DNA of 64,000 nt from positions 1 through 64,000 of the forward strand of contig CAZPWQ010000006.1 of the NCBI GenBank assembly GCA_964590495.1, read 5' to 3'. How positions within the stretch are numbered: position 1 is the stretch's first letter; every line of letters begins with the position of its first letter. The notes under the pieces are model-generated. The model was given only the letters and a program-made list of their open reading frames with translations. It did not search any database and was not told the origin of the DNA. A program made the position numbers and the translations under genes. Positions 40,496 to 47,836 of the stretch are shown here, in pieces. This DNA comes from CAZPWQ01 sp964590495 (lineage in GTDB: Bacteria; Bacteroidota; Rhodothermia; Balneolales; Balneolaceae).

Positions 40496-43333
40496 ATGCA
40501 ACATAGTATCTATTTATTATTTATTTTTTTAATCCCGGTATTGGGATATGCCCAGGGACTACCGTTTATCAAAAGTTATACCCCCAATGATTATCAAAAT
40601 AGTAGACAGAATTGGGATATAACACAAGACAGTTCCGGATATCTTTATTTTGGCAATGCAGCTGGATTATTACAATTTGACGGCAAGAGGTGGTATTCTA
40701 TTCACATCCCGAATCTTATCGTCCGTTCTACTTATACTACAACTGACGGTAGGATCTATGTAGGAGGCAGAGGGGAATTTGGCTTTCTTACAGCCGACAG
40801 CCTGAGTCGGATTAGTTACCAAAGTATTTCCAGCAGGTTGGATAGCAGCAGACAACATTTTACAGATGTCTGGGATATTTCTGAATATGAAGGGAGCATC
40901 TATTTTCGGACCCGGGAAAACATCTTTAAATGGGCAGATAAGGAAATTACAACGATAGAGGCTGATGCTCCAATCGGGAAACTGGAGCACGTTGGTGATA
41001 AATTGTTTGTCTGGCTGTTTGGAGAAGGTCTTTCAGTCCTAAACGGTCAGAGTCTTAAATTTGTCAATGGATCAGAAGAGTATTCGACTGATCGATTATA
41101 CGCTATTCTGCCTTTCGGCAATGGATACCTGCTCTGTTTCCGGGAATCAGGATTGGTTACTTACGACGGGTATACTTTTCAGGCGTTTGATTCGCCGGCT
41201 TCTGATTACATCAAAAAATACCAGGTCTATAAAGCCGAAGTCATTAATCCTGCACAATTTGCTTTGGCCACACTTACCGGTGGAATTATAGTAGCTGATA
41301 TGAAGGGAAATATTGATCACGTAATCACCGAAGAATTCGGGTTGAATACCAATATCGTTTATAGCCTTTACACGGATAGAGAAAAGAATCTGTGGGCAGC
41401 ACTCGATAACGGTCTGGCGCGTATAGATATCAACAATCCCGTAACAAGATTTGATGAAATGAAAGGTTTAAAAGGCGTGATAACAGGAGTTGAAGAAACC
41501 GGCGGGAAGATCTATATAGCAACGACAGAAGGACTGTACCGACTGAATGATAACCGGAGTGGTTTTCAAAAGATTATGCTGCCAATAAATCGCATTTACG
41601 ATCTCTCGCGTGGCAGCGACTACATATTGGCTGCGGGTGACGAACGTATATTTAAAATCAGGGAAGACAGCGAACAATTGGTTTTAAATTTGACAGTCAA
41701 TCATTTGGCTGTTGACCATTCGAAGGAAAATACATTTTGGGGAATTAGCTCTCATACTATTTATAAAATATACCACGAAGATGGTGTGGAAAGCGTAAGC
41801 AGGATTGCAGAATTGGAATATGCGTTGCACTCGATACTTGAAAAGGATAATAACTTATGGGTGTTAACCCGTTCCAATGAAATCCTTCAACTCGATAAAG
41901 AGGGTGGAATATTAAATCAGTACACTTTGGATTTAGATGAATCAGCTAAAAATGAATTTTTTGATATAATCAGCGGAGAAATAATGATCGGGACGGGAGA
42001 CGGTCTGTTTCGATTTGACTCCTTTGCAAATTCATTTGTGAGAGATTCAACCTTTGACGATGAAGATATTTTATCGAAACAGGTATTTACTTTCAGGCAG
42101 TGTTCTGATGAGGAAATTTGGTTTCGTGCTAATCGGAGTATAAAACGTGCCGTTCTTGAAGGTGATCAATGGAATATTTCAGTGTCTCCTTATCGGTTAA
42201 TTGGGGAGGATGAAGCTGTTAATGATATATTTTGTGATAATGGTACGGCATGGTTTGCAGGGAATGCCGGTTTATACCATCTGTCGGACCCGAACTGGGA
42301 TTACGATTACGATTTCAAGACGAATATTACAGGGCTCCTTGTCAAAAATGACTCGTTAATTTATGGTGGATTCGGTAATATCGACTATCCCCCACAGTTG
42401 AGTTATGATGATAACGAACTTCGTTTTACTTTTGCGGCGGCCAGTTATATAGCCCCGGAGGAAAACAGTTACCGGGTGCGCCTTCGCGGGTATGATGAAG
42501 GCTGGAGCAACTGGACTTCCGAAACGGAAAAAGATTATACGTTTATACCGGAAGGCGCCTATACGTTCGAGGTACAGGGAAGAAATGTATATCACAAAGC
42601 CGGTACTATCGATTCCTTTACTTTTAGTATTCTTCCGCCCTGGTATCGAACAATCTGGGCTTATATCGGGTATGTAATGTTGATCAGCGGGATGTTTTTT
42701 GGTCTTCATAAACTGCGTCTCAACCGGATATTACGTGAACAAAGGATCCGCAATCGAATTGCGAGCGATCTGCACGACGAGGTGAGCGCCACGCTCAGCT
42801 CTATTACCTATTTTGCCCAGGCGATACGCCAGCTGCATGACGGGAAGAAGTCAGGTCGCTTTGTCGAACTTATATCAGAAAGTGCTTCGGAGGCCAAAGA
42901 GAAGATCACCGATATCATCTGGTCGATCGATCCCGAGAATGATGACTGGGTGAACCTGCTGTCGAAATGCCATCGCTTTGCTTCCGACCTGTTTGAAAGC
43001 AAGGGTATAGAGTATGACCTCGATATTGCGACCGATATCCATCAGCCGCTTGATCTGGAACTGCGCCAGCACCTGTGGTTGATATTCAAAGAGATGGTCG
43101 TGAATGCCGCCCGGCATTCGGGGGCAAGCAAAGTGGAAATTTATTTCGGCATGAACAGTCCGAATCTTGTTCTTAAAGTTCAGGATAACGGTTGCGGTAT
43201 TGATGAAGAAAGATCCAAATCAGGTCATGGTCTGAAAAATATCCGCAAGCGTGCGGCAGAAATAGGAGCGGATATCAGCCTGGAATCCGATCCCGAAATC
43301 GGAACGCGGTGGGTTATGAGCAGTAAGATATAA
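40496..43333 (+). CDS. Beta-propeller/Y_Y_Y sensor histidine kinase, HisKA_3 type
   Basis: A 945-residue sensor kinase. A signal peptide (MQHSIYLLFIFLIPVLGYAQG) is followed by a two-propeller-like extracytoplasmic region of about 600 residues with repeated WDITQDSSGYLYFGNAAGL-type and IYIATTEGLYRL-type motifs, then a Y_Y_Y domain (~640-711), a membrane helix (~721-742), and a HisKA_3 domain with phospho-His in RIASDLHDEVSATLSS near residue 758. The ATPase shows NAARHSG and DNGCGID. This is the reg_prop type of Bacteroidota sensor. I use the ATG at 40496 because the in-frame TTG at 40475 lacks a ribosome site. The probable partner is the regulator at 43672. Confidence 0.92.
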   Translation: MQHSIYLLFIFLIPVLGYAQGLPFIKSYTPNDYQNSRQNWDITQDSSGYLYFGNAAGLLQFDGKRWYSIHIPNLIVRSTYTTTDGRIYVGGRGEFGFLTADSLSRISYQSISSRLDSSRQHFTDVWDISEYEGSIYFRTRENIFKWADKEITTIEADAPIGKLEHVGDKLFVWLFGEGLSVLNGQSLKFVNGSEEYSTDRLYAILPFGNGYLLCFRESGLVTYDGYTFQAFDSPASDYIKKYQVYKAEVINPAQFALATLTGGIIVADMKGNIDHVITEEFGLNTNIVYSLYTDREKNLWAALDNGLARIDINNPVTRFDEMKGLKGVITGVEETGGKIYIATTEGLYRLNDNRSGFQKIMLPINRIYDLSRGSDYILAAGDERIFKIREDSEQLVLNLTVNHLAVDHSKENTFWGISSHTIYKIYHEDGVESVSRIAELEYALHSILEKDNNLWVLTRSNEILQLDKEGGILNQYTLDLDESAKNEFFDIISGEIMIGTGDGLFRFDSFANSFVRDSTFDDEDILSKQVFTFRQCSDEEIWFRANRSIKRAVLEGDQWNISVSPYRLIGEDEAVNDIFCDNGTAWFAGNAGLYHLSDPNWDYDYDFKTNITGLLVKNDSLIYGGFGNIDYPPQLSYDDNELRFTFAAASYIAPEENSYRVRLRGYDEGWSNWTSETEKDYTFIPEGAYTFEVQGRNVYHKAGTIDSFTFSILPPWYRTIWAYIGYVMLISGMFFGLHKLRLNRILREQRIRNRIASDLHDEVSATLSSITYFAQAIRQLHDGKKSGRFVELISESASEAKEKITDIIWSIDPENDDWVNLLSKCHRFASDLFESKGIEYDLDIATDIHQPLDLELRQHLWLIFKEMVVNAARHSGASKVEIYFGMNSPNLVLKVQDNGCGIDEERSKSGHGLKNIRKRAAEIGADISLESDPEIGTRWVMSSKI

Positions 43334-43600
43334 CCTGCATTTCCCCGAAAGCTCATATGTTATTGAAAGTGAATTCAGGTAATAAGGTAACCGTTAAAAC
43401 GGTTACCTTTATCCCGTTTATCGTTAACACCGGGATTAATCCCGGTGTTAACGGAAATAGCATTACCAAAATAAAAACCGTTTCAACGGTTTTCTAACCA
43501 ACACCGAAAGCTTTCGGGGGAGATCGCTTCGCTCGGAGCTCAAAAAATATACTACAGAAAAGTTAATTATTTGTACCTGAAAATTGAGAAATGCAGGACA
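43331..43600. repeat. Palindrome cluster bounded by inverted TGCATTTC ends
   Basis: The ends AACCTGCATTTCCCC (43332-43346) and GAGAAATGCAGG (43586-43597) are related inverted repeats, similar to the ends at 22879 and 36414. Inside are four perfect hairpins: 12-bp arms at 43384-43409, a 32-base palindrome at 43422-43453, 9-bp arms at 43474-43493 and CCGAAAGCTTTCGG at 43504-43517. The left end overlaps the kinase stop codon. No gene is seen. Confidence 0.6.
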
Positions 43601-43642
43601 AAAAAGAGGATTTTTTGTGTAACCACATATTCATGCAGTGAC

Positions 43643-43650
43643 TATATTTG
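43643..43650 (+). promoter_or_regulatory. TATATTTG box, possible promoter of the response regulator
   Basis: TATATTTG matches the Bacteroidota TAnnTTTG -7 consensus exactly and lies about 22 bases before the regulator start. A TTTG at 43614 is 25 bases before it, longer than the usual 19-21 spacer, so the box is incomplete. It suggests the regulator has its own promoter after the palindrome cluster. Confidence 0.35.
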
Positions 43651-43671
43651 GTGGTTATATTACTTTAATTT

Positions 43672-44343
43672 ATGACTATGACAGAAAAAGCGGAAGAATT
43701 AATAAGGATTACTATTATCGAGGATAACCCCTATATGCGCGAGGGGTGGATGACTATTCTTGATTTGGAGCCCGATTTTGTGGTCCTGGATGCCTTTGAG
43801 TCGTGTGAGGATGCCTTTGAATCTGATGTAATCCCGCGGACGGATCTTATTTTAATGGATATTGAACTGCCGGGTATGACCGGGATCGAAGGCGTAAAAT
43901 ATTTGCAAAAAGAACATGCCGGTATATCCATTATCATGGCCACTGTTTTCGATGATGACAAACATGTTTTCGATGCTATTTGCGCGGGTGCGGTCGGTTA
44001 CCTGATGAAGAAAGTATCTCCGGAGGAGTTGAAACAGGCGATTCGCGACGGCCATGCCGGCGGTTCCCCGATGACCCCCAATATTGCCCGAAAAGTTATC
44101 GCTTCTTTCCACCAGCAACAGTACAGCAACGATGAAGAAAAATTAAACGAACGTGAACTTGAAATCCTGCAACAGCTTGCCAAAGGGAAATCGTATGCTG
44201 CAATCGGGAAGTCCGTTTTTCTTTCGGTGGATGGGGTCCGGTATCATATTCGTAACATCTACCGGAAACTGCAGGTGCACTCCCGTTCAGAAGCGGTATC
44301 CAAAGGCATCTCCCGCCGCCTGATAAATCCTGACGGGGATTGA
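43672..44343 (+). CDS. NarL/LuxR-type response regulator
   Basis: A 223-residue regulator. The receiver has IIEDNPY, phospho-Asp63 in LILMDIELPGM, the Thr in IIMATVFDDD and the Lys in VGYLMKKVSP. The C-terminal HTH is LNERELEILQQLAKGKSYAAIGKSVFLSVDGVRYHIRNIYRKLQVHSRSEAVSKG. It matches the HisKA_3 kinase at 40496 in class, and is only 338 bases downstream, so it is probably its partner. An ATG two codons later is also possible. Target genes are unknown. Confidence 0.92.
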   Translation: MTMTEKAEELIRITIIEDNPYMREGWMTILDLEPDFVVLDAFESCEDAFESDVIPRTDLILMDIELPGMTGIEGVKYLQKEHAGISIIMATVFDDDKHVFDAICAGAVGYLMKKVSPEELKQAIRDGHAGGSPMTPNIARKVIASFHQQQYSNDEEKLNERELEILQQLAKGKSYAAIGKSVFLSVDGVRYHIRNIYRKLQVHSRSEAVSKGISRRLINPDGD

Positions 44344-44445
44344 AGGCAGGAAGTTTACTGGGGAATGGAACACAGATGAGGCCGAGTTTTGATTTACTGA
44401 GGAATTGAAGGATTTTTAATAAAGAACAAAACCCAAACAAAAACT

Positions 44446-44621
44446 TGTCATCCTGAGCGAAGGACGGGCATTTGGTTTCAATGCCCGGACGTAGTCGAAG
44501 GATCTCCGTAACTCGGCTGCTCCCGTAATACGGTATGTCTCCTTCACCAGCCAACCGCTCGATTCCGGGAGATCCTTCGGCTACGGCTTCGGAAACCCGC
44601 CGAAGCCTGCTCAGGATGACA
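44446..44621. repeat. Dispersed TGTCATCCTGAGC inverted element
   Basis: The ends TGTCATCCTGAGC and GCTCAGGATGACA are perfect 13-bp inverted repeats. Inside, GAAGGATCTCC pairs with GGAGATCCTTC, so the whole could form a long hairpin. The copy at 32981 and the shorter ones at 311 and 2039 belong to the same family. Confidence 0.7.
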
Positions 44622-44761
44622 CAGGAGATATTGAGTCGTTAATTGACTGATTTATTGAGGGATCGAGGTGTTCAGCTTTACTTAGATCGGCGTTCCGCCG
44701 CAGAGCGGCACGAGATAAATAAGGGCAAAAAGGGAGGCCGGAGAAACTGCTATATGCACAG

Positions 44762-44807
44762 ATATAGATCCGCAAAGTCTGCGAGACTTTGCGGATCTGA
44801 TAAAGGC
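44762..44807. repeat. Shared palindrome with 14-bp stem, copy 2 (inverted relative to copy 1)
   Basis: GATCCGCAAAGTCT, GCG, AGACTTTGCGGATC at 44767-44797 is a perfect hairpin. Including flanks (ATATA before, TGATAAAGG after) it equals the reverse complement of 17676-17720. It is in the middle of the 955-base gap and not near a gene end. Confidence 0.6.
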
Positions 44808-45009
44808 TCTCTCGCTGATCTGTATCACCAAGACAATCACCTTACAGCTTTAAAGTTATTGATTTATTGAGATTTGAATGGTTGAGTGATTTTGAATAAA
44901 AACCAAATAAAGAGTAACCTCCCTCATTCCCTCATTCCCTTATCCCCTTCACCACGAGTGTTATTTTCTACATGATTATGCGGTGATTGGCTTACAGCCG
45001 GATGGTATA

Positions 45010-45043
45010 TTGGTGGAGCATACATAAGTTATTTATGTTTTTG
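45010..45043 (+). promoter_or_regulatory. Possible promoter of a small transcript
   Basis: TTGG near 45010 and TATGTTTT near 45034 are about 20 bases apart, a loose match to the Bacteroidota pattern. It lies just before the candidate small gene and its terminator. Both boxes are imperfect, so confidence is low. Confidence 0.25.
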
Positions 45044-45064
45044 TTTGTGATTGTTAGAGAGGAC

Positions 45065-45190
45065 ATGATTAGTAGAGTCATGTCAAATATAGTTGTGGAT
45101 TGGCAACTATTTGGCCCCCTGAGTAGTGGCAGTTCACAAAATTTATCGCTTAAGTTCCTTTTGGAACTTTTACCAGAGAAGGAACACTAA
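45065..45190 (+). CDS. Candidate 41-residue peptide or small RNA with hairpins
   Basis: A frame of 41 residues (starting MISRVMSNIVVDWQLFGPLS, ending LLPEKEH) begins at 45065 and stops one base before a good terminator. GAGAGGA lies just before the ATG, but the spacing of one base is poor. A second ATG at 45079 gives 36 residues. The same stretch carries a perfect 7-bp hairpin, AAGTTCC/GGAACTT at 45152-45169. It could equally be a non-coding RNA with two stem-loops. I do not recognise it. Confidence 0.3.
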   Translation: MISRVMSNIVVDWQLFGPLSSGSSQNLSLKFLLELLPEKEH

Positions 45191-45227
45191 CCCGGCGGTT
45201 TGAAAGCTGCCGGGATTTTTATTTTGG
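45191..45227 (+). terminator. Rho-independent terminator
   Basis: CCCGGC (45191-45196) pairs with GCCGGG (45209-45214), with further pairing inside and a GA turn, followed by ATTTTTATTTT. It faces plus-strand transcription and has no conventional gene directly before it, which is what makes the candidate small transcript plausible. Confidence 0.7.
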
Positions 45228-45236
45228 GATGATCAT

Positions 45237-45267
45237 TTTTAAAGTGTAATGGCAAATCTTATCTTTG
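45237..45267 (+). promoter_or_regulatory. Putative promoter for the AtuA-like gene
   Basis: TATCTTTG at 45260-45267 matches the TAnnTTTG box, and TTTT lies 19 bases upstream at 45237-45240, close to the TTTG partner. The start codon at 45299 is about 32 bases after the box. Confidence 0.45.
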
Positions 45268-45298
45268 CGGTAGATTACCAATCCAATTAGAAAGTACT

Positions 45299-46660
45299 GT
45301 GAAAGAATCTATCAGAATTGCATCGGGACAAGGTTTCTGGGGAGACTTGCCGGACGCGCCCGTCAACCAGGTACGGCAGGGGCAGGTTGATTACCTGGTT
45401 ATGGATTACCTGGCGGAAGTCACCATGTCGATCATGCAGAAGCAGAAAATGAGAAATCCCGAACATGGCTATGCCCGCGATTTTGTGGATGTTATCAGAG
45501 AAATTCTGCCCGACATTGCCGAAAAGGGGGTTAAGGTTATTTCCAACGCCGGGGGTGTAAATCCCAGAGCATGCAAAGACCAGATTCTGAAAGCGATCGA
45601 AGATCAGGGATTATCAGGTATTAAAGTGGCAGTGGTCGATGGGGATGACATCCTGGATCTCATTGATGATCTGACTGCCGACGGGCATCCCCTGAAGAAT
45701 ATGGAGACAAACGAACCCATTGCTACAGTACAAGATAAACTCCTCAGTGCCAACGTCTATTTCGGTTCAAAGCCGGTGGTTGAAGCGCTGGAAAAAGACG
45801 CCGATATCATTGTGACGGGACGAGTTACCGATACAGGATTGACACTGGCACCTATGATATACGAATTCGACTGGTCGTTTGATGATTATAACAAGATGGC
45901 TGCAGGTACTATAGCGGGACACATTATTGAATGCGGGGGACAGGTGTCCGGTGGTAACTTCACCGACTGGCAAGAAATTGAAGACTTTGTGGAAATAGGA
46001 TTTCCCATCATTGAAGCTACTCCGAGCGGAGAATTTTTCGTCACCAAACACGAAGGAACCGGCGGACAGATTAACGAAATGACTGTCAAAGAACAGCTGC
46101 TTTATGAAATTGGTGATCCCGAAACATACATCACTCCCGATGTAATTGCTGATTTCACTTCGGTTAAGCTGGAAGAAGCCGGTGAAAACAGAGTACGCGT
46201 ATACAATATTCAAGGTAAACCGGAAACGGATACCTATAAAATATCGGCAAGCTACAACGACGGATACAAATTGTCTTCCACCCTCGTCTATTCCTGGCCG
46301 GATGCGGCGCGAAAAGCGCACAAAGCCGGAGAAATATTAAAAGGCAGAGCAGATAAACTCGGTCTGAATTACGATGAGTTTCGTACAGAGTTAGTAGGAG
46401 TGAATGGATGCAGCGAAATACCTGTTAGCGAAGAAATTTTACAAAAGGATTATGAAGAAGTGCAGCTCCGGGTATCTTTGTCAGGCCACTCAAAAGAGGA
46501 TTTGAATCGCTTTGGCAAGGAAGTAGCCCCATTAATATTGACAGGTCCGAGCGGTGTAACCGGATTCGCCGGCGGACGTCCCAAGGCGAGCGGTATCGTT
46601 GCTTACTGGCCGGCGCTGCTCGATAAAAAAGCAGTTGAACCCAGGGTTAAAATCTTTTAA
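45299..46660 (+). CDS. AtuA-like (acyclic terpene utilisation / DUF1446) protein
   Basis: A 453-residue protein of the AtuA family, first named from the acyclic terpene (citronellol/geraniol) pathway, where its exact role is unsettled. Typical pieces are IASGQGFWGDLPDAPVNQV, KVISNAGGVNPRACKDQI, DADIIVTGRVTDTGLTLAPM and GHIIECGGQVSGGNFTDW, with GCSEIPVSEE late in the protein. The start codon is GTG and a good promoter box lies just upstream. No geranyl-CoA carboxylase or other atu gene lies beside it, so it is an orphan in this window. The next gene is a flavoprotein. Confidence 0.85.
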   Translation: MKESIRIASGQGFWGDLPDAPVNQVRQGQVDYLVMDYLAEVTMSIMQKQKMRNPEHGYARDFVDVIREILPDIAEKGVKVISNAGGVNPRACKDQILKAIEDQGLSGIKVAVVDGDDILDLIDDLTADGHPLKNMETNEPIATVQDKLLSANVYFGSKPVVEALEKDADIIVTGRVTDTGLTLAPMIYEFDWSFDDYNKMAAGTIAGHIIECGGQVSGGNFTDWQEIEDFVEIGFPIIEATPSGEFFVTKHEGTGGQINEMTVKEQLLYEIGDPETYITPDVIADFTSVKLEEAGENRVRVYNIQGKPETDTYKISASYNDGYKLSSTLVYSWPDAARKAHKAGEILKGRADKLGLNYDEFRTELVGVNGCSEIPVSEEILQKDYEEVQLRVSLSGHSKEDLNRFGKEVAPLILTGPSGVTGFAGGRPKASGIVAYWPALLDKKAVEPRVKIF

Positions 46661-46749
46661 TTATTTTACTCAATTAACTTAGAATTTTGGAATAATATTT
46701 CGGATTTTAACTTTTCTAACCGAAAACAGGTCTAAAGAATTTATTTTAT

Positions 46750-47787
46750 ATGGTTATTGGAATAATTGGTGCAAGTATGGCCGGACTGGTTGCCGGGGAA
46801 AAGCTTGCCAAAGCCGGACATAATGTGACGATTATTGAAAAAAGCCGGAAGCTCGGCGGACGATTGGCCAGCCGCCGGATCAACGGATTGCCAATGGATT
46901 ACGGGCTGTCACATTTTACCGTTCGCAGTAAAAAATTCGATTCTTTTGTCAACGAACTGACAGAAAAAGGACTGGTAAAAAAATGGGCGGATGAATTCAG
47001 CCTTTATGACAGGTCCGCGCTTCACAAGGTCAATCCAAACAATGACCCGGATGATTATTATACCGGTGCCACCGGCATGCAGGAAATAGCGGAAAGACTT
47101 AGCAGATGGGTCGATATTAAATCTGAAGAAAAGGCCGGTGGATTGACATATATCGGTCCTGACCGAACCTCGAAACGATCATGGATGATTAATCTTACCG
47201 ATATTTCTGTTTTTGAGTGTGATGCCGTGATCCTTGCCACTCCGGCTCCACAGGCATACGGTATTTTACAGACCAGTCAGGATGAAACCCCGGTTCGGCG
47301 TATTATCCGTCATATAGATGAAGTTCATTACAAAGCCAATTTTTCTATGCTTGCGACCTATAAACACGATATTCCCGACTGGAAAGGTATTGAATGCGAG
47401 CATTCATATATTGAATGGATCGGCAACGAGTCCTCGAAAAGAGAAAATGCGGAAGTATGCGGTTTGGCTATCCGGTCAAATCATGATTTCTACCGGGAGC
47501 ATATAAACAGTGACAAAGAAGAAGTTAAAGAGTTATTATTAAAAGAAGCTGCAAATATTGCCGGCCCCTGGATTGAACGGGCGGAAGAAACATTTTTGTA
47601 CGACTGGAAATATGGAGAGGCAATTAAGCCGATCGACGAATTTTTTATGGAATTGGAAATGGAAGGAGCCCCGCTTTCGTTAATAGGTGACTACTTTGGC
47701 GGCACTTCGCTTGAAGATGCTTATCTGTCCGGATATAATCTGGCTGAATATTGGATAAATAAATATAGCAGCGAAGTAGCTGTATAA
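46750..47787 (+). CDS. Renalase-like FAD-dependent oxidoreductase
   Basis: A 345-residue flavoprotein of the NAD(P)-binding/FAD amine-oxidase-like group. The dinucleotide fold opens the chain (IGIIGASMAGLVAGEKLAKAGHNVTIIEKSRKLGGRLASRR) and the second FAD motif is near the end (LIGDYFGGTSLEDAYLSGYNLAEYW). This combination and length recall bacterial renalases, which oxidise isomeric dihydronicotinamides. The link to the AtuA-like gene, 89 bases upstream, may be by chance. Cytoplasmic. Confidence 0.85.
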   Translation: MVIGIIGASMAGLVAGEKLAKAGHNVTIIEKSRKLGGRLASRRINGLPMDYGLSHFTVRSKKFDSFVNELTEKGLVKKWADEFSLYDRSALHKVNPNNDPDDYYTGATGMQEIAERLSRWVDIKSEEKAGGLTYIGPDRTSKRSWMINLTDISVFECDAVILATPAPQAYGILQTSQDETPVRRIIRHIDEVHYKANFSMLATYKHDIPDWKGIECEHSYIEWIGNESSKRENAEVCGLAIRSNHDFYREHINSDKEEVKELLLKEAANIAGPWIERAEETFLYDWKYGEAIKPIDEFFMELEMEGAPLSLIGDYFGGTSLEDAYLSGYNLAEYWINKYSSEVAV

Positions 47788-47836
47788 ACAGATCTGATTG
47801 AATTCGGATTTTTATAATAAATAAAAACAATGTCTA

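Larger units (their letters stand above)
44344..45298. other. Long intergenic region with several repeats and a possible small transcript
   Basis: A 955-base stretch without a conventional gene. It contains short-period words at 44359-44420 (GAGTTTTGATTTACTGAGG), a two-armed TGTCATCCTGAGC element at 44446-44621, another ~7-8-base word tract near 44633-44667, a copy of the GATCCGCAAAG palindrome at 44762-44807, a TGATTTATTGAG tract near 44862-44895, CATTCCCT words (period 8) at 44930-44955, a candidate tiny gene at 45065-45190 with a terminator, and a promoter for the next gene. Confidence 0.6.

Noticed and set aside
44643..44870. 75-codon frame over the GATCCGCAAAG palindrome
   Set aside because: It reads through a palindrome and short-period words that recur elsewhere; a nearly identical peptide string arises at the other palindrome copy, as expected for repeat DNA, not a gene.
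45767..46321. 184-codon minus-strand frame opposite the AtuA-like gene
   Set aside because: Antisense to a well-conserved protein, rich in Phe and Ser, with no ribosome site.
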